Source: JAFCUW01 sp049897565 (GTDB lineage: Bacteria; Pseudomonadota; Gammaproteobacteria; Burkholderiales; Burkholderiaceae_D). From it: a stretch of DNA of 64,000 nt. Within the stretch, counting starts at the first letter, position 1; each line of letters begins with the position of its first letter. Below the pieces are notes generated by a model, which saw nothing but the letters and a program-made list of their open reading frames with translations, made no database searches and had not been told where the DNA came from. The translations under genes were made by a program, and so were the position numbers. Shown here piece after piece: positions 52,695 to 61,456 of the stretch. Location: NCBI RefSeq assembly GCF_049897565.1, contig NZ_JAFCWM010000021.1:1-64000 (forward strand), read 5' to 3'.

Positions 52695-54764
52695 ATGCCT
52701 GACCGCCAAGAGCCCAGCAGCGTCCCGCCTGCTTCCCGCGCGACCTCGCGCACCACCAAGATCGGGCTGACTGTGCTCGGCCTGCTGGTGGCAATACCGG
52801 CCATTGCGCTCGTCATCTTGCTCAATTACGACTGGAACAAGGCGCGCCCGTGGCTCAACGCCAAGGCGAGCGACGCGATCGGGCGTCCGTTTGCCATCAA
52901 CGGCGAGCTGACGCTGCAGTGGGAAAAGCCGGCCAACAAGATTGCCGGCCACGATACAACCTGGCGCGACCATATTCGATGGCCGCACTTGATCGCCAAC
53001 GACGTCCACGTCAGCAACCCGGTCGGCCTGCCGGCGCGCGACACGGCCAGCGTCAGCCAGCTGTCGTTCTCGCTCAATCCGTTTTCGCTGCTGCACAAGA
53101 CCATCGCCATTCCGACCTTGCGCTTCGAAACGCCGAAAATCGACCTGCTGCGCAATGCCGACGGCACCAACAACTGGACGTTCGAGCGCGACGAAAAGAA
53201 GTCCGAATGGAAGCTCGACCTTGAACGGGTGGTATTTACCAAGGGCGTCGTGCACGTGGCCGACGCGGTCGAAAAAGCCGACATCACCGCCGACGTCGAC
53301 ACCATCATCGACAAGACCTACGGCATCAGCTGGAAACTGCGCGGCAACTACCATGGCGCCCCGGTGACCGGCGGCGGCAAGGCCGGCGCGGTGTTGTCGC
53401 TCAAGGAAAGCAGCGTGCCCTACCCGATACAGGCGGACTTTCGCGCCGGCCCGAACCGCGTCAGCGCCGAGGGCACCATTACCCGTCCATCGAAACTGGC
53501 GGCCATCGACCTGAAGCTCAAACTGGCCGGCCCCAGCATGGCGCGCCTGTACGATTTCACCGGGGTGCTGCTGCCGGAAACGCCGGCCTTCAGCACCGAA
53601 GGCCGCCTGATCGGCAACCTCGACGAAAAAAGCAGCCGCTGGACCTACGACAAATTCAAGGGCAAGGTCGGCAGCAGCGACCTGGGCGGACATCTGGAAT
53701 ACCAGACCGGCAAGCCGCGCGGCATGTTGACCGGCAACGTGGTGTCGCAGCAGCTCAACTTCGCCGACCTCGGGCCGGTGATCGGCGCCGACTCGAACGC
53801 CAGCAAGACGGCGCGCGGCGTGGCGCCGGTGCAGCCGGCGGGCAAGGTACTGCCGGTCGAAACGTTCCGCACCGAGCGCTGGAAAACTGTCGACGCCGAT
53901 GTCAAATACTCGGCCCAGCAGATCGTGCGCGAAAAGCAGCTGCCGATCAGCAAGCTGAGCACCCACCTGATCATGAAGGCGGGCGTACTGACGCTCAATC
54001 CACTGAACTTCACGATCGCCGGCGGCAACATGGTGTCGAACATCCGGCTCGACGGCAGCGGGCGCGACGGCAAGGATGCCATCAAGGCCACCGCCAAGGT
54101 CACCGCGCGCCACATGAAGATCAAGGAGTTGTTCCCGACCATCGAAAAGGTGCAGGCGACGGTCGGTGAAATCAACGGCGACGCCCAGCTGTCGGCAACC
54201 GGCAATTCCGTCGCTACCCTGCTCGCCGGCGCCAACGGCGAAGTCAAGACGCTCATCAACCAGGGCTCGGTGAGCAAGCTGCTGCTCGAGACGATAGGGC
54301 TGAACGTCGGCAATATCGTGCTGACCAAGCTGTTCGGCGACAAGCCGGTGCAGCTCAATTGCATGGCAACCGACTTTGCCGTCACCAACGGCGTGATGCA
54401 GACGCGCGTGTTCGTCATCGACACCGACGAAGCGGTCATTACGGCCGACGGCACCGTCAACCTGTCCAACGAGCAGTTGAACCTGACGATGCGCCCACAA
54501 ACGAAGAGCCTGCGCATCTTCTCGCTGCGTTCGCCGCTGCACCTGCAAGGCACCTTCAGCAAGCCCGACGTGTCCGTCGACAAGGGCGTGCTGGCCATGA
54601 AAGCGGGCGGCGCCATCGCGCTGGCCACGGTGGCCGCTCCCATCGCCGCCCTGCTGCCGCTGATTAACACCGGCCCTGGCCAGGACAGCGCCTGCGGCAA
54701 GCTGCTCGCCGACGCCCGCGTCAAGCCGGTCGCGCCGCCGCCGGCTGCCCGCGCCCCCCGTTAA
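52695..54764 (+). CDS. AsmA family protein
   Basis: A 689-residue inner-membrane-anchored protein: one N-terminal helix (IGLTVLGLLVAIPAIALVILLNY, about 23-44) and a large periplasmic beta-rich body with the N-terminal AsmA signature NYDWNKARPWLNAKASDAIGRPFAINGEL split by a turn and the C-terminal AsmA2-like region (LNVGNIVLTKLFGDKPVQLNCMATDF; LRIFSLRSPLHLQGTFSKPDVSVD). AsmA/TamB-like proteins shuttle phospholipid to the outer membrane. GAGGAT precedes the ATG. Single-gene unit. Confidence 0.92.
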   Translation: MPDRQEPSSVPPASRATSRTTKIGLTVLGLLVAIPAIALVILLNYDWNKARPWLNAKASDAIGRPFAINGELTLQWEKPANKIAGHDTTWRDHIRWPHLIANDVHVSNPVGLPARDTASVSQLSFSLNPFSLLHKTIAIPTLRFETPKIDLLRNADGTNNWTFERDEKKSEWKLDLERVVFTKGVVHVADAVEKADITADVDTIIDKTYGISWKLRGNYHGAPVTGGGKAGAVLSLKESSVPYPIQADFRAGPNRVSAEGTITRPSKLAAIDLKLKLAGPSMARLYDFTGVLLPETPAFSTEGRLIGNLDEKSSRWTYDKFKGKVGSSDLGGHLEYQTGKPRGMLTGNVVSQQLNFADLGPVIGADSNASKTARGVAPVQPAGKVLPVETFRTERWKTVDADVKYSAQQIVREKQLPISKLSTHLIMKAGVLTLNPLNFTIAGGNMVSNIRLDGSGRDGKDAIKATAKVTARHMKIKELFPTIEKVQATVGEINGDAQLSATGNSVATLLAGANGEVKTLINQGSVSKLLLETIGLNVGNIVLTKLFGDKPVQLNCMATDFAVTNGVMQTRVFVIDTDEAVITADGTVNLSNEQLNLTMRPQTKSLRIFSLRSPLHLQGTFSKPDVSVDKGVLAMKAGGAIALATVAAPIAALLPLINTGPGQDSACGKLLADARVKPVAPPPAARAPR

Positions 54765-54925
54765 CACGTCAATACGCACCTCCGCCGGGGGCTGTCCTGT
54801 TCGCAACACTTGTGTGCGTTGCCGAACAGACCAGCCCTCAAGCAGGCTCTACTCTGTGACCTATCGGCTCAGGTGTTGAACGCACCGCCGCAACCAAGAA
54901 CAACAATCCCCACCAAGGAACCCAC

Positions 54926-55243
54926 ATGAAAAACCTGAAAATCGCCAGTACCCTGATCGCTGCCCTGATGTTGTCGACTATTGTCGGCTGCGCCTCGACC
55001 ACCGATACCAAGCACGCCACCCCAGGCCAATACATCGACGACGTCGCCATCACCACCGGCGTCAAGGCAGCCATCCTGAATGCCCCGACCTTGAAAGTGT
55101 CGGAAATCAACGTCGAGACCTACAAAGGCGTTGTGCAACTGAGCGGCTTCGTCAGCTCGGCAGAGAACATCGCCACCGCATCGTCGGTAGCACGTTCGGT
55201 GAACGGCGTGAAATCGGTCAAGAACGACCTGCGCCTGAAGTAA
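54926..55243 (+). CDS. BON-domain lipoprotein (copy 2)
   Basis: A 105-residue lipoprotein: signal LIAALMLSTIVGCAS (Cys 22 or 23), then one BON domain (YIDDVAITTGVKAAILNAP; INVETYKGVVQLSGFVSSA; VKSVKNDLRLK). The protein is closely similar along its length to copy 1 at 45646, with the same first and last motifs. A glycine-zipper lipoprotein follows 57 nt downstream. Confidence 0.9.
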   Translation: MKNLKIASTLIAALMLSTIVGCASTTDTKHATPGQYIDDVAITTGVKAAILNAPTLKVSEINVETYKGVVQLSGFVSSAENIATASSVARSVNGVKSVKNDLRLK

Positions 55244-55300
55244 TACATAATAATTAGTTAAGTAATAAGCAATACCCCAACTCACCCAAGGAGATACCAC

Positions 55301-55522
55301 ATGAAGACCATCAAACAATTCGTAGTAAGCGCATCGCTGATCACCGTGGCCCTCGGCCTGGCTGGCTGTGCCGGCATGTCGAACCAGGACAAGAACACTG
55401 CAATCGGCGCTGGCGCTGGTGCAGTCGTCGGCGGCGTATTGACCGGCGGCAGCCCAGTCGGCACCGTTGGCGGCGCTGCCGTCGGCGGCATCATCGGTAA
55501 CCAGGTCAAGACCACCAAGTAA
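55301..55522 (+). CDS. Small glycine-zipper lipoprotein
   Basis: A 73-residue protein: lipoprotein signal (SLITVALGLAGCAG, Cys 23), then AIGAGAGAVVGGVLTGG and VGGAAVGGIIGNQVKTTK, two glycine-zipper helices. This family (osmotically inducible lipoprotein OsmB-like) sits in the outer membrane. AAGGAGATACC lies before the ATG; a terminator follows at 55545. Confidence 0.9.
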   Translation: MKTIKQFVVSASLITVALGLAGCAGMSNQDKNTAIGAGAGAVVGGVLTGGSPVGTVGGAAVGGIIGNQVKTTK

Positions 55523-55544
55523 TTCGTGGCGGTAGACAGTAAAC

Positions 55545-55571
55545 AGCGCCCCGCTCGACGGGGCGCTTTTT
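55545..55571 (+). terminator. Intrinsic terminator after the glycine-zipper gene
   Basis: AGCGCCCC (55545-55552) pairs with GGGGCGCT (55560-55567) over a 7-nt loop, then TTTTTA. Confidence 0.92.
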
Positions 55572-55687
55572 ATTGGTGGCCCTAAATAGCGCAACCGCTA
55601 GTGTCAAATGGTAGTAATGTGTCACTCGGATATTTCATTTTTGCATTAATATTGCTGGCGACCATCGCAGCGCCAGGTCAGAATCAC

Positions 55688-57091
55688 ATGAGCAACGAAG
55701 GGAACGCCGGCGCTGGCGAATCTGCCAGCCCCCCAGCAAAGCAAGTTCTGCACGAACAGGAAGTGGCGGCGCTGCGCGCCACCATTGGCCAGTTGGTGGA
55801 CATGATCGCCAGCCATTCCGCCAACGACAACCAGTCCGCCGCGTTTGCCCAGCTGGTGCGCCAGCTGCAGGATGCCAACGAACACTTGGTGCTCGCCAAC
55901 TTCGGCGCCCAGGACCGCCAGGCCGCCGCCGAAGCGACCAACCTGCGCCAGAGCGAATTTTTATCGATGCTGGCACACGAGTTGCGCAACCCGCTGCAGC
56001 CGATGGCCATGGCCAACGAATTGCTCGCCAAAGTCACTGACCTGCATCCGACCGTGGCCAAGGTGCACGGCGTGTACGCGCGCCAGATGGTCCACATGGT
56101 GCGGCTGGTCGACGATCTGCTCGACGCCTCGCGCGTCAACAGCGGCAAGATCGTCTTGCAGCTGGCTCCGGTTGTGCTCAACGACATCATCTCCGATGCC
56201 GTCGAAATCAGCCGTCCCGGCATCGAACGGCGCTACCAGCAGTTGCAGGTGCGCCTGCCGGCCGCCGCGCTGGTGCTCGACGGCGACAAGGTCAGGCTGG
56301 CGCAGCTGGTTTCGAACCTGCTCATCAACGCTAGCAAGTTCACCCATGAATACGGCCGCATCGAGATCAATGCCAGGCGCGTGGGCAACACCGTCACCGT
56401 CGAAGTCAGCGACGACGGCGCCGGCATTCAGCCCGAGCTGCAGCCGTTCATCTTCGACCTGTTCACCCAGGGCTTCCGTTCGCTCGACCGCGCCCAGGGC
56501 GGGCTTGGCATCGGATTGTCGCTGGTGCGCACGATCGCCCAATTGCATGGCGGTACAGTCAGCGTGACCAGCGCCGGCAGCGCCCAGGGCAGCATGTTCA
56601 GCGTCACCTTGCCGTTGTCGGCTAGCACCGACCAGCGCGCGAATGCCGCCGCGCTGGCACAGCCGGCGGCGCCGTGCAAGATTTTGCTGATCGAGGACAA
56701 TCGCGACGCCAACGACATCCTGACCATGCTGCTCGAGCGCGACGGCCACAACGTGACGAGCTGCTTCGACGGCCCCAGCGGCCTGCGCGCCGGCCTCAGC
56801 CAGTCATTCGACTTGGTGCTGTGCGACATCGGCTTGCCCGGCATGGACGGCTATCAGGTCGTCAGCGCACTGCGCGCCGCCCTTGAAGAGCCGCGTCCCT
56901 GCTTCGTTGCCACCACCGGTTACAGCGACAGCGACCAGCCCGACCGCGCCAGCGAGGCCGGCTTCGACCATTACCTCGTCAAACCGGTGAGCGTTCCGGC
57001 GCTGACCCGCATCATCGCCGCGCATGCCACCCAGCTGCGCATCCCGTCCCAACGCCGCGACGACCCGACGGCGTCGTCAAAGAAATACTGA
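55688..57091 (+). CDS. Hybrid histidine kinase with C-terminal receiver
   Basis: A 467-residue cytoplasmic hybrid kinase. A coiled N-terminal part (about 20-80) leads into HisKA (LSMLAHELRNPLQPMAM, phospho-His about 97), HATPase (N box LLINASKFTHEYG, G1 DDGAGIQPEL, G2 GGLGIGLSLV) and a receiver (LLIEDNRD, acceptor Asp in LCDIGLPGMDG at about 382, TTGYSD, VKPVS). No sensor domain is evident. A GTG at 55601 could add 29 residues with a hydrophobic patch, but their codon use is unlike the rest. It is 3 nt upstream of a small gene that overlaps the KaiC-like gene. Confidence 0.9.
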   Translation: MSNEGNAGAGESASPPAKQVLHEQEVAALRATIGQLVDMIASHSANDNQSAAFAQLVRQLQDANEHLVLANFGAQDRQAAAEATNLRQSEFLSMLAHELRNPLQPMAMANELLAKVTDLHPTVAKVHGVYARQMVHMVRLVDDLLDASRVNSGKIVLQLAPVVLNDIISDAVEISRPGIERRYQQLQVRLPAAALVLDGDKVRLAQLVSNLLINASKFTHEYGRIEINARRVGNTVTVEVSDDGAGIQPELQPFIFDLFTQGFRSLDRAQGGLGIGLSLVRTIAQLHGGTVSVTSAGSAQGSMFSVTLPLSASTDQRANAAALAQPAAPCKILLIEDNRDANDILTMLLERDGHNVTSCFDGPSGLRAGLSQSFDLVLCDIGLPGMDGYQVVSALRAALEEPRPCFVATTGYSDSDQPDRASEAGFDHYLVKPVSVPALTRIIAAHATQLRIPSQRRDDPTASSKKY

Positions 57092-57094
57092 ACT

Positions 57095-57508
57095 ATGGCT
57101 ACCACCGATCAACAGCGACATTTCATGATCAGCCAGGCGGTGCGGCGCGTGCCCGGCTCCGACGACGACGTCGACCTGCGCCTGTGGGACAACCTGGCGC
57201 TCGAGCTGCGCGTCATCATCGGCGAGCGCGGCTTCGAGTCGCTGTACGCGCGCAGCCTGCACCATGCCGCCGCCGCGTTGCCGTGGCTGGCGACGCAGCC
57301 GCCGCAAAGCGGCGATCCATTCACGCTGCTGACCTCGCGCCTGAAACAGCGCCCGGCGGCCGAAGCGCAAGTGGCCAGCGCCGCCCTGCTGAATATCTTC
57401 ATCGATACCCTGATCATACTAATTGGCGAACTTTTGACCTACAGCATCCTGCGCAAGGCATGGGGTGACGACGTCGTGAATCAAGCTGCAACGGAGCACC
57501 GAACATGA
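57095..57508 (+). CDS. Small protein linking the kinase and KaiC-like genes
   Basis: A 137-residue protein with no recognised domain. The N-terminal half is hydrophilic (RHFMISQAVRRVPGSDDDVDLRLWDNLALELRVIIGERG, two helices); a hydrophobic helix near the C-terminus (AALLNIFIDTLIILIGELLTYSIL) could insert in or lie on the membrane. The start is 3 nt after the kinase stop and the stop overlaps the KaiC-like ATG by 4 nt, so all three are made together. An adaptor or membrane tether for the ATPase is the simplest guess. Confidence 0.8.
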   Translation: MATTDQQRHFMISQAVRRVPGSDDDVDLRLWDNLALELRVIIGERGFESLYARSLHHAAAALPWLATQPPQSGDPFTLLTSRLKQRPAAEAQVASAALLNIFIDTLIILIGELLTYSILRKAWGDDVVNQAATEHRT

Positions 57509-58968
57509 ATAAAGTGAGTATCCAACGGCTGGCCACGGGCGTTCCCGGGCTCGATGAATTACTCGGCGGCGGCGTGCCCGAGTTTTCGTTCAACCTGCTG
57601 GCCGGCACGCCCGGCAGCGGCAAGACGACGATGGCGCACCAGATCATGTTCTCGCTGGCCAACTCGGAGCGGCGCGCACTGTTTTTCACCGTGCTGGGCG
57701 AGCCGCCGCTGAAGATGCTGCGTTACCAGCAGCAGTTTCCGTTCTTCGATGTCAGCAAGATCAACGAGTCGATCCGCTTCGTCAACCTGGCCGCCGACTT
57801 GCTCGAGGGCGACTTCGACCGGGTATTGGCGCGCATCGAGGAAGAAGTCCAGGCCTTCAAGCCAAGCCTGGTGTTCGTCGACTCGTTCCGTTCAGTGGTG
57901 CAGTCGGCCAGGGCGATGGACGCCGGCGCCGGCGGCCTGCAGCACTTCGTCCACCAGCTCGGCATGCAGATGACGAGCTGGCTGGCCACCACCTTCCTGA
58001 TCGGCGAATACCTGGCGCCGGAGGCCGAATCGAGCCCGGTGTTTACCGTCGCCGACGGCATCTTGTGGCTGTCGCAACTGATTCATCGCGACGCGCTGGT
58101 GCGCAAGATCCAGGTCGTCAAGATGCGCGGCCAGGCGCAGAGCCTGGGCATCCACACGTTCCGCATCAGCGACAACGGCCTGGAAATTTTCCCGCGCGCG
58201 GTACTCAAGCCGGCCGGCAAGCAAGTGCGCATCGCGTCCAACGAGCGTGTCTCACTGGGGGTGCCGGAGCTCGACAAGATGATGGGCGGCGGCCTGCCGG
58301 CGGCGTACTCTCTGCTGGTGGTGGGACCATCCGGCTCCGGCAAGACCGTGCTGGCGACGCAATTTCTGGCTGAAGGTGTGCGCGTCGGTGAACCGGGTGT
58401 CATTGCCGCGTTCGAGAAAAGCCCGAACCAGCTGATGAGCCGGCAGCTCGACGACCTGATCGCCAGCGGCGCGGTGGGCGTCATCAATACCCGCACGCTC
58501 GACCTGTCGCTCGATGAAATCCTGCACGACCTGGTTGCCATGATCGCGCGCATGAAGGCCCGCCGCGTCGTCATCGATTCGGTGTCCGGCTTCGAAATGG
58601 CGCTCGCGTCGATGTTCCGCGAAGACTTCCGCGAATCGTTGTACCGCCTGGTGGCCACGCTGACCGAGATGGGGGTGACGGTGTTGATGACGGCCGAGGT
58701 GGAAGACCGCTACCAAGAGTTGCGATTCAGCTCGTACGGCAACGCATTCCTGGCCGACGCCATCGTCATGCAGCGCTATGTCGAACTGAAGGGCAAGCTG
58801 CGGCGCGTCACTTCGGTCGTCAAGATCCGCGGCAGCGCGCATAGCGACGAGTTCCGCTTCTACGACATCGGTGCCGATGGCATCCGCATCGGCGACGACC
58901 TGCAGCAGTACCAAGGTATTCTGGCCGGCACGCCAACGCTGATCGGTGCGGGCGGCGAACCGGCCTGA
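57505..58968 (+). CDS. Double-domain KaiC-like RecA-fold ATPase
   Basis: A 487-residue protein of two RecA-type domains as in KaiC. Domain 1: Walker A GTPGSGKTT (34-42) and Walker B region PSLVFVDSF. Domain 2: Walker A GPSGSGKTV (about 274-282) and RRVVIDSVSGFEM. LGVPELDKMMGGGLP and the closing VVKIRGSAHSDEFRFYDI are KaiC hallmarks. By eye, the positions of KaiC's phosphorylated Ser431/Thr432 (ISTITD) read NAFLAD here, so clock-type autophosphorylation is unlikely. No kaiA or kaiB is nearby. Translationally coupled (ATGA) to the preceding gene and co-operonic with the hybrid kinase. Confidence 0.92.
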   Translation: MNKVSIQRLATGVPGLDELLGGGVPEFSFNLLAGTPGSGKTTMAHQIMFSLANSERRALFFTVLGEPPLKMLRYQQQFPFFDVSKINESIRFVNLAADLLEGDFDRVLARIEEEVQAFKPSLVFVDSFRSVVQSARAMDAGAGGLQHFVHQLGMQMTSWLATTFLIGEYLAPEAESSPVFTVADGILWLSQLIHRDALVRKIQVVKMRGQAQSLGIHTFRISDNGLEIFPRAVLKPAGKQVRIASNERVSLGVPELDKMMGGGLPAAYSLLVVGPSGSGKTVLATQFLAEGVRVGEPGVIAAFEKSPNQLMSRQLDDLIASGAVGVINTRTLDLSLDEILHDLVAMIARMKARRVVIDSVSGFEMALASMFREDFRESLYRLVATLTEMGVTVLMTAEVEDRYQELRFSSYGNAFLADAIVMQRYVELKGKLRRVTSVVKIRGSAHSDEFRFYDIGADGIRIGDDLQQYQGILAGTPTLIGAGGEPA

Positions 58969-59294
58969 TGTTGGTCTGCAATCAGGCGCCGGCGCTAAGC
59001 CAATGGCAGAGGCGAAGGTCTAAAAGCCAAGTGTACTGACCCGGACCAACCTTGCTTTACTGCTCCGCTCGTACGTTTGTCGGTACAGACCCCGTGCCCG
59101 CTCTGTCTGATGGCGGTACCTGCCCGCGTTGCCCTCCTCATGCCGCCCCTTCTACACATAGTCGAGGTCGTGTCTGAATGGCAGACCTGGCCCCTTGTTC
59201 GCAGAAGCAAAGTCGGCTTGCCGGGTGCGACCCCGGCTATGTGCCCCCAGCTACGTTGATGCCGCCGCCGAGCCCGATCAAATCATTCTGAGCT
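58969..59294. other. Gene-poor stretch between kaiC-like gene and RHS graveyard
   Basis: 326 bp without a supported gene. Short open frames here have biased, non-protein composition. No terminator with a T-run was seen directly after the kaiC-like stop. A GTACTGACCCGGACC word near 59032 vaguely recalls the dispersed repeat but lacks its palindrome. Confidence 0.5.
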
Positions 59295-59471
59295 TCACGA
59301 GCCACCGTCACGTCGGCGGTCTTCCCATTCAGCAATCAACCCGTTCGCAATCAATGCAAACCCCGCGATGAGCGAAGCGACCCAGAAGTTGACATTGAAG
59401 CGGTAGCTGCCGACCGCTCCAGCGACTAACGCGATGACAAGCCAAATCAAGATGTAGAGCAGCCTTTTCAT
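59295..59471 (-). CDS. Small membrane protein downstream of an RHS gene remnant
   Basis: From the ATG at 59471, 58 residues: two membrane helices (LLYILIWLVIALVAGAVGSY; VASLIAGFALIANGLIAEW) and a charged tail EDRRRDGGS. An ATG at 59486 is also possible. It starts about 30 bp after the RHS core stop on the same strand, the place where RHS loci usually keep a toxin tip and immunity gene, so an immunity-protein relic is conceivable. No family was recognised. Confidence 0.5.
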   Translation of the reverse strand: MKRLLYILIWLVIALVAGAVGSYRFNVNFWVASLIAGFALIANGLIAEWEDRRRDGGS

Positions 59472-59499
59472 CACGGGCACCCGCATGTTGCCGCGCCGA

Positions 59500-60761
59500 C
59501 TAACCATAAGGGTCAACCATCGAAAGAGGATTGCCATCGACATATGCATAAGTAGTGATGCCCCCATCAAGCCCTATCGGATCGCTCGAGATGAAGCGCG
59601 CCAGGTTCGGCAAATAATAGCGTGCGTGGTAATAATACAGCCCCGTGGCGTCGTTTTCTCGTCCAGTTACTGGAACGGATTGCGGACCGCCGCGTCGGCA
59701 ATCGTATTTCCGTACGGATCGTAGGTGTACTCGACCACCTTGGCGCCTGCCGCATCGACCAGCCGGATTGTCGATCCGAGCGCATCGGTCAGGTAGGTCA
59801 GGATGGCCGCGCTCTGGCCCGATCCGCTCAACTGCGCAAACACCTCGTCGACGCCGGCGCCGACATAGCTCGCCTTCACATTTGACGCGTCGTTGTTGGC
59901 GCTGGCGGCGCCGACCGGCTCTTGCACGATGTTCGATCCGTCGTAGACGTAGCCGTTGGCGACGCCAAACGTGATGGCGGCAAGCTGCCCGGCGTCATCG
60001 TAGCTGTTGTCGCCCTTTATCCCGTTCATATAGGTGGTTCGCATGCACCTGCCTGCGGCGTCGTAAGTAAAAGCAATGCTTTGCGCGACGTTGTTGTTGG
60101 CGGCGCCCGCGGCCTGGTCGATGCGGGTCAGTCGAATCGCAGACGATCGACCCACTGTTCAATCCGCGCGAGCATGGCATGCGCGACCCGCAGCCCTTGC
60201 TCGCCATCCGGCCTCATGCACCTCATGGTCGTGCTGGTCGAAGCCGCCGCTGATCCATAGCTGGCTGTTGGCAAGGACCGTGGCCGTATGCCCGGTGCGC
60301 GCAATCAGGCCGAGATCGCCGCGGTCCTGCACCTGTGTACCGGCCGGGTCGAATTGTTCGGCGCCGGTGACGACCGCGCCGGTGGCGTCGACGCCGCCGA
60401 TTACCAGGATCTCGCCGTCTGGCAGCAACGTGGCGGTATGCCCGCTGCGCGCCTTGTTGAGCTTGATTTCGGCGGCCGTGGCGCCGCCGCCGCGCTGCAC
60501 AATCACAGCGCCGGCGACCGGCGCCTTGTCGGGTTCCTCGCCGCCGAGCAACAGCCAGCTGCCGTCCGGCAGTTGGGTCGCGCTTTGGCCTGGCCGCACG
60601 GCTGGCTGCGGCAGCAGCACGCTGGCGAGCGCAGCGGCGTCGGGCGCGCCGGCGGGCGCGTCCTGCGACTGCACGGCGTGCATCACCCCGACCGACAGGA
60701 CCAGCGCGCCCATCGCGCGGCGCGCGAACCGGGTGGAAAACTTCGGCGTGAATTTTGACAT
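59500..60761 (-). pseudogene. Degenerate kelch-RHS repeat protein
   Basis: The 5' part (60761 to about 60160) encodes a signal peptide and kelch-type repeats (LPDGSWLLLGGEE, LLPDGEILVIGGVD, VLANSQLWISGGFD). It ends at an in-frame TGA (60159-60161). The same frame then continues as the end of an RHS repeat region (FTYDAAGRCMRTTYMNG, YLTDALGSTIRLVDAAGAKV, YTYDPYGNTI), where a missing base near 59668 breaks NPFQ from YTGREND; after the shift the RHS core signature GLYYYHARYYLPNLARFIS and SSDPIGLDGG is read through to DPYG and a stop at 59500. No toxin domain follows. Most of the original gene appears deleted at about 60160. Confidence 0.85.
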
Positions 60762-60846
60762 GGCGGTCTTCCTGATCGAATAACGAGCCCGTGTTAGGCC
60801 GGCATCACAGCGTCAACAACGAGTCGTAGGTCCCGCGCACGGCATG

Positions 60847-60949
60847 CTAGGGACTGGTCACTGCGAGATTGGCGCTGCCGATGTTGGCGCCCGCGGGATC
60901 GGCCTTGATGGCATACGTGCCGGTGGTCGGCAATACCTGCTGGGCCAAG
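60847..60949 (-). pseudogene. C-terminal remnant of a repeat-type surface protein
   Basis: On the minus strand the frame LAQQVLPTTGTYAIKADPAG, followed by ANIGSANLAVTSP and a stop at 60847, matches the beta-sandwich repeats (PxxGTYxxxxDPxGxxxGS) common in RHS and kelch surface proteins. It lies antiparallel to and abuts the cytochrome peroxidase remnant, so it is probably debris from the same type of locus as 59500-60761. Confidence 0.4.
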
Positions 60950-61453
60950 TTAAGGTGAAAGCGGCATTGTCGCCCGCTGCGGTGCGCGGCCTGGCGCTAT
61001 TCCGGCACGACGCGCAATGTGTGGCCTGCCACTCCATCGGCACCACACCCGCCTTGTTCGCTGACGACAAGTTTCACAGCCTCGGCATGGGCCTGCGCCG
61101 CCTCACCCCCGAGCTCGCCCCGGATCACGCTGCGCCCGGCAAGCGCGAACCAGCGTGGCGCCAGCGTTGATCAAACGGCCCTCACCGCCGGTGAAATCGC
61201 CGCCCTAGGCCGCTTCGCGGTGACGTTCAATCCCGCCGACATCGCCAAGTTCCGCACGCCCAGCCTGCGCAACGTGGCGATGACCGCGCCCTACATGCAC
61301 GACGGCAGCGTCGCCACGTTGGAGCAAGCCGTTGAACTGGAGTTATCTTACAGAAGCGCTCAAGCGGATCGGCCGTTAATTCTTACGCCGCTTGAAAAAG
61401 CGGACCTGGTCGAGTTCCTCAAGTCACTGACCAGCCCGCCAATTGCGCGCTAG
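60950..61453 (+). pseudogene. C-terminal fragment of a di-heme cytochrome c peroxidase (MauG-like)
   Basis: The first frame has LSPAAVRGLALFRHDAQCVACHSIGTTP divided at the heme site CVACH and FHSLGMGLRRL. Around 61110-61160 the frame shifts, and the second frame continues with LTAGEIAALGRFAVTFNPADIAKFRTPSLRNVAMTAPYMHDGS, read in segments, the hallmark end of bacterial cytochrome c peroxidases, closing at 61453. The N-terminal heme domain and signal peptide are absent. A truncation plus a frameshift, hence non-functional. Confidence 0.85.
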
Positions 61454-61456
61454 CAA

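Noticed and set aside
57505..58968. KaiC homologue as a circadian oscillator
   Set aside because: No kaiA or kaiB nearby and the phosphorylated Ser-Thr pair appears substituted; a signalling ATPase is more likely.
59077..59259. Short plus-strand open frame after the KaiC-like gene
   Set aside because: No ribosome-binding site, no recognisable domain and composition unlike neighbouring genes.
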